Assembly: GCA_947069175.1 (NCBI GenBank)
Contig: CAMTDV010000012.1
Location: forward strand, 37,666,341 to 37,730,340
Length of the DNA stretch: 64,000 nucleotides
DNA from: Scalesia atractyloides
Taxonomy: Eukaryota; Streptophyta; Magnoliopsida; Asterales; Asteraceae
Reading direction: 5' to 3'
In this document: in pieces, positions 33,829 through 44,742 of the stretch
Position numbering within the stretch: position 1 is the first letter of the stretch
Layout of the letters: every line of letters begins with the position of its first letter
Made by a program: the position numbers and the translations under genes
Notes under the pieces: model-generated
What the model was told of the DNA's origin: nothing
Databases searched by the model: none
The model's input: the letters and a program-made list of their open reading frames with translations, nothing else

Positions 33829-34334
33829 GTAAACTATAATGTAGTAGTTAGAGTAGGTTTGTTTGTTGTTGTTATTTAGTTTTAATTTAACCTTTACACT
33901 ATAAATGCTATACGCCTTCAATCAAATAACTTAATTTTTCTCTTATAGGTTTCGTTCGTTAATTTTGCTTACAAAATAAAAATACGATATATAATTTATT
34001 TTGAAGACGAACAAACACGATGCCCACAAATTTTTTTTACAAAAACTAAATATGTTTCCATTTATTTTTTTTATATCGAGTCGGCCCCTGCCACAACGCA
34101 AATTGCGGCGATCGTGTCTATTGCAAGTTGGTAATCTTCGGAACATGGAGTTACAACACCACATCATAGGTACTATAGGTACTGGTGCTATTTCACCATT
34201 TTTTCTTGTATTTGTTACATTTTATTTTGGGTTTTTTTTGTTTTACACATTCATATTTTGTAGTTTCATACTGGTTTTTGCCGATAGGTTCATATGCGAA
34301 TTCCCCGTCACAACGCGCGATGGGAAAATCCTAG
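31644..34334. mobile_element. Nested non-autonomous Helitron-like sequences
   Basis: Three Helitron-style tails occur. On the minus strand the sequence ends CGCGCCGCAACACGCGCG...GCTAG at 31,644. On the plus strand CCGTCACAACGCGCGATGGG is followed by CTAG at 34,331-34,334, and a related tail GCCACAACGTGCGGTGGG...CTTAG ends near 33,663. The last two share about 130 bp of subterminal sequence (GTTTTACACATT, ATATTTTGTAGCTTTATAC). No coding content. Left ends are not resolved, so this may be two or three insertions. A (TA)n tract lies at 33,792-33,824. Confidence 0.5.
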
Positions 34335-35160
34335 TTATATATTAATTAATAATACATGTGAATAATAAATAAAGTTATACTGTAGGCTGTGATATATTTT
34401 CATTTCTCTTCTAGTTAATATTGATGGAAAATATTACTTTAAACCCAAAACAAAGCGTTACTTACTTCTCTGGTTAGAATAATTCAAAAGCATATCCAGA
34501 TTAATTGATCGGACATGCAATAAGATTAAAACTCATAACCTGTAGTTGTTTATAACAATAAGAAAATGCATATGAGCTTCAACCCAACATGTTACATGTT
34601 GGAGTCTAGGTACATGATGGTGCTTATGTTCATGGGTCTCATGTACTAGTCTGCACCATTAATCATCTGTTCTACAATATATCGACTCGCTCTTTCCGTC
34701 GGGTGGAAGGCGTCCCAAAACACAAACTTGTCTCGGTTCTCACACAACGACGACCATGGGGTGTGTCACACCCCGACCCGCAGCGGAAAAGGTGATCGGG
34801 GCATGATTGAGTTATCATCAAAGCTCATGACATTTATTATATGTTTCATATTCATTAATACAATTTAATGGAAATTTACAATAAATGATACAACGTGTTC
34901 TAACTATCAATCTAAGCTTCTTGGTTCTCTTCTAAGGCATATCCTATGTTTTCCTTGCTTCAACCTGTTCACCTGTATCATGTGTAAAAAGTTTTTTTGG
35001 ATCAACATAATGTTGGCGAGTGAATCCTATGGAAAACATTTGAACAAGTTTATCCAATTGATTATAAATAAGGTGCATACCATATATGAGTAAATGTAGA
35101 TGTAAGTTTATTCACACAACACATAATATCGAATATTGAACACACATCACCAAATAATTG

Positions 35161-35419
35161 TTTTGAGGCACGCGTTGTTCGACTCGTCTCTCACGAGGAA
35201 CTGATGGGCCTAATGAATGAGTTTTGAGGCACGCGTTGTTCTTACGAACTGATGGGCCTAATGTATGAGTTTTGAGGCACGCGTTGTTCTTACGAACTGA
35301 TGGGCCTAATGTATGAGTTTTGAGGCACGCGTTGTTCTCGTCTCCCACGAGGAACTGATGGGCCTAATGAATGAGTTTTGAGGCACGCGTTGTTCTTACG
35401 AACTGATGGGCCTAATGTA
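35161..35419. repeat. LTR minisatellite, five units of 48-61 bp
   Basis: Units begin TTTTGAGGCACGCGTTGTTC and end CTGATGGGCCTAATG. Two sub-types alternate (with TTACGAA, or with CGTCTC...CACGAGG). Element A has a single related unit at about 955-1013. The other LTR has the same five units at 41,128-41,385. Open frames across it are repeat artefacts. Confidence 0.9.
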
Positions 35420-35894
35420 CAACATTGACAATATGAATACATCACAACCAATAATAGTTACATTCTAGTTTAGTTCATATAATGGTATAACACAAATTTG
35501 CACAAGAGAATTAGTTTAAACGACACATGATACACCCCAAAACATGAATAAAAAGGGGAGTTTGTAAGAATTCACTCACATTGGGTGCGTTCGGTTGATG
35601 AGGTTGAATGCACGCGAAATGGTTTTAACCACGAGTGAAATTAACCTAGATTAATCGCATTATGGTTTGGTAAGTAAACGGATTTTATTAATCTATTTAG
35701 TAGGATTGTTGGGTGTATTTTTGTGAGTTTGAGGCTATTTTCTAACTTTAAAAATGTTATTTTTAAGTATTTTTAATTGATTTTAAATAAAAATAATTAA
35801 ATAAAAAATAATAAAAAAATATTTTATTTTTGCTACAGTAACTTTGACCGTTGACTTTGACTATCGTTGACCGGTTCGGAAGGCGTATTATTGT

Positions 35895-36307
35895 GCGCTG
35901 GGTGAGGCTCGAACCCGAGACCTCTCGTACGCGTGCACGCAGCTCTACCAACTGAGCTACGTGTCTAACCCGTCATATATCCGATTTTAATTATATATAT
36001 ATATTAATTAGAGTTAAACAGAAATCCTTTTATTTTAAAAATGAAATAAATCACAAGACCGGTGCGCTCCACAGGTCTCGAACCCGGGACCTGTGGGTTA
36101 GCGGACACACACTCCACCGCTGGACTGTGTGTCGCACTTGGTTATAAACTCGGTTATCAATATACTTAACATATACTCAAGGCGACTCCGGTTCAGTTTG
36201 CTAAAAAAAGAATTTTTATCAAGGCGGCGTGTGTGAAACCGGAATCGAACTCGTGACCTTAGCGTTAAAAGTGCACACAGTCCACCGCTGGACTGTGTGT
36301 CTAACCC
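35895..36307 (-). other. Array of three tRNA-like modules in LTR B (3' copy)
   Basis: Modules start (minus strand) near 36,307, 36,136 and 35,970, 171 and 166 bp apart. The hairpins are CACACAGTCC/GGACTGTGTG in the first, the same 5' arm with one mismatch in the second, and CACGTAGCTC/GAGCTGCGTG in the third. B-boxes are AGTTCGATTCC, GGTTCGAGACC and GGTTCGAGCCT. The third has the exact D-arm of plant elongator tRNAs (GCTCAGTTGGTAGAGC). Fully conserved in the 5' LTR. Confidence 0.82.
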
Positions 36308-37010
36308 GGTAAATAACTTGATTTTAATTATACTTAACCATTACCGAAATGTCGTCTTCTTCACTGTTTTTAACCGGAAGTGACGACTGACTGGTTCGAA
36401 AGGTTGATTCATGCTCTTTTAGCGTTTAACGATCAATTACAGACGAGATAAAAGTAAAAAGGAAAGGAATTAGGCGTGAAAAGTACCGACTGGTTTTACT
36501 CTGTTTTCCGGCAGAACTCCGGCGGAAGAAATCTTTTTCCGGCGACAAGTATCTTGCAGCAGAGAGTCTTCCGAAGGCTTGCAAAGGTTGTGGGTGACTT
36601 CGGTGAAAGTTTAGGGGGTTCAGTAAGCTCGAAGGTTAATGATACGGTTTTCCGGCGATGTATCAAATATTTCCGGCGAGTGATTTTTCGCCGAGAAAGG
36701 GTGCGATTTGAGTGTGAAAGACTTCTGGCGAGTTGAGGTTGTATTTATAGGGTAGTATTGGGATGAATGGGGTCTGAATTCGGTCTTAATTCGAAGTCAA
36801 CCGTACTCCGGCGGTTATGGCTGATGTCGCGGTTCAGACGTCGGTTATAACCGTCGTAATAGTTAAGTTATCGGTTACTTTGAGCGAAAACGTAAATAAT
36901 CGGCGAAGTCGTCGGGATTTCCGACGACTGTTATTTTGGGCGCAATAACTGAATTTGATTTCCGAAACTTAATATTTGAATTAATTGATTCCTTTCTTTA
37001 TCAGAAAATC

Positions 37011-37092
37011 AAAGTGGCGGAGTGGTTTGTCGGCTGAGAGATAAGTGTTGGTTTGAACCGGTAGGGACCCGAGTTCGAAACCCGGCATGAGT
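37011..37092 (+). other. Antisense class II tRNA-like module, LTR B (3' copy)
   Basis: TGGCGGAGTGGTT resembles the A-box of Leu/Ser tRNAs and AGTTCGAAACCC the B-box, spaced about 50 bp apart. CATTTTTATTTTG follows within 12 bases and would end polymerase III transcription. It reads away from the element, toward 37,276. Confidence 0.65.
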
Positions 37093-37276
37093 AAAACATT
37101 TTTATTTTGTTATTTTTTGACAGATTTTCAAAAACTAAATACATATCCCCGCATAATAATTGATTACGGATCGTTTAAAATTATTTTGGGTATTTAATTC
37201 GCAACGAAAAATTTGACTGACTGTTCGGTTGATAAACGGAGCGGGTTTGGTAAATCCGTTTTTGACGGATGTTACA

Positions 37277-38587
37277 GTATCCCCTGCTTTTTAGAAATTT
37301 CGTCCCGAAATTTAAATAGGGATATAATTGCCTAAAAGAATGATGGTGTTTAGTTTTGACAGTTACATGCTTTAGAAGAAATAAGGGTTTAAGTTTTTGG
37401 TTTGAGGCGGTAACGTTCCTTGTAAAGGTTAAGTATCCTAATACAGGAATCGCTTTTTGTTGCCTACTGTATAAGTATTGTTAAGCAGGAATGATTTGCT
37501 AAAATGATATCATGCATAAGAGTTTAGATATGTTTGGAAAAGTATGGTTATATCCTAAGGCAAAACTTCCAATACTATAATCTACACAAGTAAACACAAC
37601 AACAAATAATTGAATCCACATTATGATAGTATATATGTTTGAATGGTGACAGTTCCTCTCTCGTTTGTTATGATGGAGAGGTTAGTCTATGTAGAAATGG
37701 ATCGCATTCCAATTTCTTTAAATAGTGAGATGATATATATATGTAACACCAATTTCAATCAAGGCAATACTAAATCCTACGTGGAACATCTCATAACCGC
37801 CTGATAATGCCTCTGATCCTTTGGCAAGAATACTTATATATAGGAAGTACCAGCGGCGTATCCACCATATTCTTGTCAAATTTTCATTGGTTTTATCAGT
37901 GAATTATGATTAGTCCTATAACTCTACAACCAATACATCAAACATAAAAATACTGAAATGAAATATATCTGTGCGATCAAGGCTCAATCAAACGGAGCCG
38001 ATCGTATTGTATGTATTGAGAATGAAATTGTCTGTGTGCTCAAGGCTCAATCAAACGGAGCCGAGCTTATTGCATGTATTGAAAATGAATAACTTAATCA
38101 CACAACAACCTATACATGGAACCTCTCATAACCGCCTGATAATGCCTCCGATCTTTTGACAAGAATACTTATATATAGGAAGTACCAGCGGCGTATCCAC
38201 CATATTCTTGTCAAATTCTCATTGACATTATCCGCAAGTTATGATTAGTTCTATGCGACTCTACAACATAAACAAACACAACAACCAGCGCTTGAGTCTT
38301 AATTCTGATAGTATCCGTGTTTGACAAAACCTCTCTCGTTTAATATGATGGAGAGGTTAGTCTATGTAGAAGTGAGGCACAACTCAACTTCTTTAAATGA
38401 TGAAACTGAGATATGTCGTGAAGTATGATGATATGAATATTAAATCAATGAGTATAAAACAAACTGAACTATTAATTTAAAATTCTTGGATAAAATTCCA
38501 ATTGAGATACGTGAAAATTGAGATAACATAAAGAAAACATAAAAACTAAGTGATTGGAGTTGAATCTAGATTCTTGATGAGAGAAGG
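37277..38587 (-). other. Element B interior that replaces pol, with polypurine tract
   Basis: The polypurine tract AAAAAGCAGGGGATAC (minus) is at 37,292-37,277. The remaining 1.3 kb is non-coding. A block of about 105 bp (CTCATAACCGCCTGATAATG to CATATTCTTGTCAAAT) occurs at 37,792-37,890 and 38,125-38,220. The stem-loop GATCAAGGCTC...GAGCCGATC is at 37,975-38,003, with a second copy GCTCAAGGCTC...GAGCCGAGC at 38,038-38,066 whose outer stem changed on both sides. Related stem-loops sit in the LTRs of A and C. Confidence 0.7.
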
Positions 38588-39931
38588 CTAGTTAAGTGGT
38601 TGGTTTGGACCGTTAACATCTTCAATAGGATTGGCGTTGATGTTATAAACTCTTCCTCTTGCTGGCGGTGGAGCTGGGTTTGCTTGGTTTGCTTGGTTAA
38701 CTGGGTTTGCTTGAGCTTGGGCGTTTATGATGTTAACCAAACGAGGGCATGTGTTTCTAAAATGGGTAGGGTCGCCACAATTGAAACAAGCTCGAACATA
38801 TGGGTACATGGGGTATTGAGGTTGTTGATATGTTTGGATCATGGGTTGAGTAGGGGTTGAGGTTTGGTTTTGAGCGGTGCGGCAAACGTTACTCAAATGA
38901 CCGTAGCGTCCACAATTCGCACATAGCCGACAGGGTAAAGTAGATGGATGGTGATAGAAACAGGTGTTGCATTGAGGGTGAGGTCCAATGTAAGGCTTCT
39001 TGTTTGGGTAAGTTGAGTTGGGTGCTATTTGGGCGTTTGGGATAGTTTGAGGAGGTACAACTTGTGAAGCGGGTTGGTTGCGTTGGGTAACGGTGAAGAT
39101 TTGCCCATCACGTTTTCTCTTAGAAGTAGATGGTGTAAAGGATTCGGTTCGGGTGGGGTTTGAGGTTTCGGTTGATGCTTTATCCTTCTTCTTCTCTTCT
39201 TTGAGATCTTTGTTTCAGATTCGGTTTTCAGTGAGCGCGGTTGCTAGCTCCATTGCTGCTTCCAAAGTTGCAGGCGAGGTACTTATTACAGAGTCTTGAA
39301 TCTTTGATGGAAGACCACGAATGTAGTGCTCGATCAAACGATAGAGGGGAGTAAACAAATTGGGAACCATTTGATTTAACTCAAGGAATCTCTTGTTGTA
39401 TGTGGTGTGGTCGCCTTCCTTTTGTTTTAAAGCGTGAAACTCATCCTCCAATTTCTTGATTTCACTTCTTGGGCAAAACCGTCTTGTCATGATTCCCTTC
39501 AACTCTTCCCAAGTCAAGGTCATAGTTTCTTCAACACCACGTTTTGTCTTCTCTGTATTCCACCATGTGAGTGCCGTTCCAAGTAAACGACCGGTAGCAT
39601 AACGCACCTTGCGATCATCGGGGCAATCGCAATTTAGAAAAGTGTTCTCCATTTCTTCGAACCAATGGAGGAGAGCGGTGACACCTTCAGTACCTTCGTA
39701 TTTTGGAGGATCGCAGGATTTAAAATGTTTGTAGGTGCATTTAGTGACTGAAGGATTGATAGTGTTTTGATCTTCTTGTTGGGTTGGGTTAACGGAATTA
39801 GCGGTAAGGGCTTGTTGAACTTGTACTACGATGTTTGGTATTACGGTCGCCATTTGCTGAGCGATTTGGGTAGCCATGCGTTCACGGGCTTTTCCTGCTC
39901 TCATTTTCCTACGAGCGAGGCTAGAAGACAT
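38588..39931 (-). pseudogene. Gag of element B, one nonsense codon
   Basis: A single 448-codon frame from MSSSLARRKMRAGKARERMA to the TAG at 38,588 is broken only by TGA at 39,217-39,215 (after LTENRI). It has the capsid block YEGTEGVTALLHWFEEMENT, FCPRSEIKKLEDEF and LIEHYIRGLPSKIQDSV, then a basic linker and zinc knuckles CNTCFYHH, CANCGRYGHLSNVC and CFNCGDPTHFRNTC. It packages RNA into cytoplasmic particles. A 237-residue capsid alone, or readthrough of TGA, would be the products. Apart from that stop the frame is clean. Confidence 0.9.
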
Positions 39932-40730
39932 CTACAAGGAATACATGTCAAGAGTATGAGTTGGATGCCTTTGGGATCGTGGGTCGAGTTTGGGAATGAA
40001 CGTTCATAAAATAAATATAGATAAATAAATCTACTACATCCATAGGATGTCTTGGGTTTTGCTTGCTGTTAGGCCCTTCATGCCGCCATACTTTACCTGT
40101 GTAATCATGTGGGCCCCATGAATACCGGTTTCTCATATGGTTCGCACGGTTTCTGCCTGGTTGCGTACACAAAACCCGGAGAAAATCGAGAAATATGTAT
40201 ACAACGTGTGATGTTCGGAAGGTGTCCAGGCATGGACACGGTGACATCTCAAAGTGAGGTTAGTTCGAACGACGTTTGGTGTGGCATGCTTTGGCCTAAT
40301 AGGTCCGTTGTACTCTCATCGTTAGTCCCCAGGTAGGCAAACTGGTCCGTTATTTTGGATTTATACGATTGCCAACCTAGACAGGACGTCCCGACTACCG
40401 GTACTTGTACCCTTCCGGTTACTACATGCCCGTCGCAGAACTTACTTTGATGGGATTTGAAAATAGCACAAAATCTTTGGATACTGAGAGTATGAAAATA
40501 AACTGAACACATGAACATCGATATATGTATAATGAATATGTATATATGTATAATGAATATGTATATAAGCATGTATGTTTGACTGAAATGTAAGCAAATA
40601 TGAAACAAATAAATATCACAAGTTTGTATGTAACCACCTAATCAATTAAAATTTTGGCAGACTATAGTATAGGCTCTAAGGGTCTAATAACCTATCCTAT
40701 ATCCCTATAGTCATGGCTCTGATACCAATC
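39932..40730 (-). other. Leader and iMet primer binding site, element B
   Basis: TGGTATCAGAGCC on the minus strand at 40,727-40,715 is the primer site. The block 40,200-40,440 is shared with A and C leaders. The frame open across it (40,608-40,249) differs from that in C mainly by amino-acid-changing substitutions, so it is not convincing as a protein. Confidence 0.8.
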
Positions 40731-41860
40731 TGTCACACCCCGACCCGCAGCGGAAAAGGTGATCGGGGCATGATTGGGTTATCATCAAAGCTCATGACAT
40801 TTATTATATGTTTCATATTCATTAATACAATTTAATGGAAATTTACAATAAATGATACAACGTGTTCTAACTATCAATCTAAGCTTCTTGGTTCTCTTCT
40901 AAGGCATATCCTATGTTTTCCTTGCTTCAACCTGTTCACCTGTATCATGTGTAAAAAGTTTTTTTGGATCAACATAATGTTGGCGAGTGAATCCTATGGA
41001 AAACATTTGAACAAGTTTATCCAATTGATTATAAATAAGGTGCATACCATATATGAGTAAATGTAGATGTAAGTTTATTCACACAACACATAATATCGAA
41101 TATTGAACACACATCACCAAATAATTGTTTTGAGGCACGCGTTGTTCGACTCGTCTCTCACAAGGAACTGATGGGCCTAATGAATGAGTTTTGAGGCACG
41201 CGTTGTTCTTACGAACTGATGGGCCTAATGTATGAGTTTTGAGGCACGCGTTGTTCTTACGAACTGATGGGCCTAATGTATGAGTTTTGAGGCACGCGTT
41301 GTTCTCGTCTCCCACGAGGAACTGATGGGCCTAATGAATGAGTTTTGAGGCACGCGTTGTTCTTACGAACTGATGGGCCTAATGTACAACATTGACAATA
41401 TGAATACATCACAACCAATAATAGTTACATTCTAGTTTAGTTCATATAATGGTATAACACAAATTTGCACAAGAGAATTAGTTTAAACGACACATGATAC
41501 ACCCAAAACATGAATAAAAAGGGGAGTTTGTAAGAATTCACTCACATTGGGTGCGTTCGGTTGATGAGGTTGAATGCACGCGAAATGGTTTTAACCACGA
41601 GTGAAATTAACCTAGATTAATCGCATTATGGTTTGGTAAGTAAACGGATTTTATTAATCTATTTAGTAGGATTGTTGGGTGTATTTTTGTGAGTTTGAGG
41701 CTATTTTCTAACCTTAAAAATGTTATTTTTAAGTATTTTTAATTGATTTTAAATAAAAATAATTAAATAAAAAATAATAAAAAAATATTTTATTTTTGCT
41801 ACAGTAACTTTGACCGTTGACTTTGACTATCGTTGACCGGTTCGGAAGGCGTATTATTGT

Positions 41861-42273
41861 GCGCTGGGTGAGGCTCGAACCCGAGACCTCTCGTACGCGT
41901 GCACGCAGCTCTACCAACTGAGCTACGTGTCTAACCCGTCATATATCCGATTTTAATTATATATATATATTAATTAGAGTTAAACAGAAATCCTTTTATT
42001 TTAAAAATGAAATAAATCACAAGACCGGTGCGCTCCACAGGTCTCGAACCCGGGACCTGTGGGTTAGCGGACACACACTCCACCGCTGGACTGTGTGTCG
42101 CACTTGGTTATAAACTCGGTTATCAATATACTTAACATATACTCAAGGCGACTCCGGTTCAGTTTGCTAAAAAAAGAATTTTTATCAAGGCGGCGTGTGT
42201 GAAACCGGAATCGAACTCGTGACCTTAGCGTTAAAAGTGCACACAGTCCACCGCTGGACTGTGTGTCTAACCC
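41861..42273 (-). other. Array of three tRNA-like modules in LTR B (5' copy)
   Basis: Base for base the same as 35,895-36,307 as far as I can see, so both transcripts and flanks of this element carry it. In the 5' LTR it lies about 970-1,380 bp downstream of the LTR start. Confidence 0.8.
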
Positions 42274-42976
42274 GGTAAATAACTTGATTTTAATTATACT
42301 TAACCATTACCGAAATGTCGTCTTCTTCACTGTTTTTAACCGGAAGTGACGACTGACTGGTTCGAAAGGTTGATTCATGCTCTTTTAGCGTTTAACGATC
42401 AATTACAGACGAGATAAAAGTAAAAAGGAAAGGAATTAGGCGTGAAAAGTACCGACTGGTTTTACTCTGTTTTCCGGCAGAACTCCGGCGGAAGAAATCT
42501 TTTTCCGGCGACAAGTATCTTGCAGCAGAGAGTCTTCCGAAGGCTTGCAAAGGTTGTGGGTGACTTCGGTGAAAGTTTAGGGGGTTCAGTAAGCTCGAAG
42601 GTTAATGATACGGTTTTCCGGCGATGTATCAAATATTTCCGGCGAGTGATTTTTCGCCGAGAAAGGGTGCGATTTGAGTGTGAAAGACTTCTGGCGAGTT
42701 GAGGTTGTATTTATAGGGTAGTATTGGGATGAATGGGGTCTGAATTCGGTCTTAATTCGAAGTCAACCGTACTCCGGCGGTTATGGCTGATGTCGCGGTT
42801 CAGACGTCGGTTATAACCGTCGTAATAGTTAAGTTATCGGTTACTTTGAGCGAAAACGTAAATAATCGGCGAAGTCGTCGGGATTTCCGACGACTGTTAT
42901 TTTGGGCGCAATAACTGAATTTGATTTCCGAAACTTAATATTTGAATTAATTGATTCCTTTCTTTATCAGAAAATC

Positions 42977-43058
42977 AAAGTGGCAGAGTGGTTTGTCGGC
43001 TGAGAGATAAGTGTTGGTTTGAACCGGTAGGGACCCGAGTTCGAAACCCGGCATGAGT
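42977..43058 (+). other. Antisense class II tRNA-like module, LTR B (5' copy)
   Basis: Same module as 37,011-37,092, reading toward the GDSL last exon at 43,242, about 185 bp away. A T5 tract follows at about 43,066. Confidence 0.6.
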
Positions 43059-43799
43059 AAAACATTTTTATTTTGTTATTTTTGACAGATTTTCAAAAAC
43101 TAAATACATATCCCCGCATAATAATTGATTACGGATCGTTTAAAATTATTTTGGGTATTTAATTCGTAACGAAAAATTTGACTGACTGTTCGGTTGATAA
43201 ACGGAGCGGGTTTGGTAAATCCGTTATTGACGGATGTTACAGGGTGCATAAACCCACCCCATTGAACGGTCCTTGCCCACAACATGCGGTGTTTGAGTTT
43301 TCAAATCCTGCAAAATCGCTTAAAACAGTCAAAATGTATGTTAAAACTTAAAGATAAGTTTAGATAACGATGGTATGTTCTTACCGAATGCTTGAGGATC
43401 TGTGATGATATTATGATGCATCAGTTTGGTATTGGCTGCGATGAAAACATGATCACCCAATTCAGCATTAACCTCTTGAACCAGCTGAACGAGTTGTGGT
43501 TCAAACAAATCAGCTGCAGCCTGAAGCTCGGTAGGACATTCACCATTTGAACTGTGTAGGGCTATCTCTGCTGGTGCGCAACCCAGTGGTCCAGAACCCA
43601 ACAGAATTGCCCTTCTAACTCCACTTTCATACAACGTCTGCATCATGATTAATAACGTTCTAAGCCTCCAACAATATTGTTTAACACGCTAAATCAATAT
43701 ATAATGTATATGTGTACATATTTGGCGAATTTGTCATATTGTTATGGTTTCTTAATTTTAAGTACACCTTATATCACCAAACACTGTATTTGCAAGGAT

Positions 43800-44400
43800 G
43801 TTAACTCACACCACTTTAGTGGGGAAGCAGACACCATATCATTCCTCGAAACATCATGGGTAAGTAGACCCAACTAGTGGTGACATTTGCCAAGACGACC
43901 CTCAAAACATGGTACAAAACAAAAAATAATCATGTTTTGGATTAACATAGCTAACATGTTTAAAAAAACGGCCATTTAATTAAGCAGGTGCCGTAAAAAT
44001 AATTAAGCAAGTTGATTGACCAACCTGTTTAATTAAGCATGCTGACCCTCTAACCGTTGTATGACTGGTTCCACCCATTTTTTTACAACTCACCAACCCC
44101 GATTGATAACATGTTTACAACTTGGTTGCTACCCGCTAACCTGTCTTACAAGTTTAGATAAATGGTAATCAGTCGTGTCCAGCTTACACGATTTTAAGTG
44201 TGTGCAGGTTAGGGTTGTTTTTTACGCGAATAAAAATATGGGTAATGACCTAGTTGAACATTCCAACCCACCAACCTAACACAATCATCACGCCTCATCC
44301 ACCCAACGATCAGGGTAGGTTTGTCCATTTGAGACACATATCTGTAACAAGTTCTCAATATCATGTTAAACGTTTACAACTAAGAGTGATTAAGATTATT
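43800..44400. other. Intron 3 of the GDSL pseudogene
   Basis: Non-coding, with repeated short motifs (AATTAAGCA.G, CCCACCAACCT). Nothing further recognised. Confidence 0.4.
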
Positions 44401-44742
44401 ATAGTATAACTATTTTAAATATGAATGGTTAATGGCTATGGTTGATATAAGATGCGCATTGCTTTTCCTTTTAGATGTTGTTAAATGATTAAATCTTACC
44501 ATCATAATCTTGCGATACTCTGATATGAGGAGGGTGACATAGTTAGGAAGAGCAAATTGTCGGCGCCTTGCAGAGAAAGGAGTCAAGTAATAGCTGTTCA
44601 CAAAATCGTTACCACCAACTGAAACAAGGACCAGAGCTTTGTTTACAAGCTCTTTAGCTTGAGATGCACCTAGTAAACCACTTATCCTTTCTTGATACTC
44701 TCTGAAATACGCTAACTGTGCAGACATCCGAAGTATGTTTGC

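Larger units (their letters stand above)
34764..37276 (-). repeat. 3' LTR of element B
   Basis: Direct repeat of 40,731-43,241. It contains a minisatellite (35,161-35,419), three sense tRNA-like modules (35,895-36,307) and one antisense module (37,011-37,092). Confidence 0.95.
34764..43241 (-). mobile_element. Tekay-type element B, gag-only and non-autonomous, recent
   Basis: TG...CA LTRs of 2,513 and 2,511 bp are flanked by GGGTG at 34,759-34,763 and 43,242-43,246. I count only about eight differences between the LTRs, so insertion is recent. The interior (37,277-40,730) has an iMet primer site, leader, one gag gene and a polypurine tract, and no protease, RT or integrase. This is the TR-GAG plan: a gag-bearing element that must borrow pol from a relative such as A or C. 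It interrupts the last exon of the GDSL pseudogene in the same orientation. Confidence 0.93.
40731..43241 (-). repeat. 5' LTR of element B
   Basis: Near-identical to 34,764-37,276. It carries the minisatellite at 41,128-41,385, the sense tRNA-like array at 41,861-42,273 and the antisense module at 42,977-43,058 (A-box here TGGCAGAGTGGTT, one substitution from the other copy). Confidence 0.95.

Noticed and set aside
35112..35419. CRISPR-like array or repeat protein
   Set aside because: Units of 48-61 bp are contiguous without unique spacers, alternate in type, and sit in an LTR; the NNACLKTH-type peptide is just the repeat read through.
40249..40608. Small upstream protein in the Tekay leader
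   Set aside because: A similar frame occurs in C, but most differences alter amino acids and the frame is broken in A; nucleotide-level conservation fits RNA function better.
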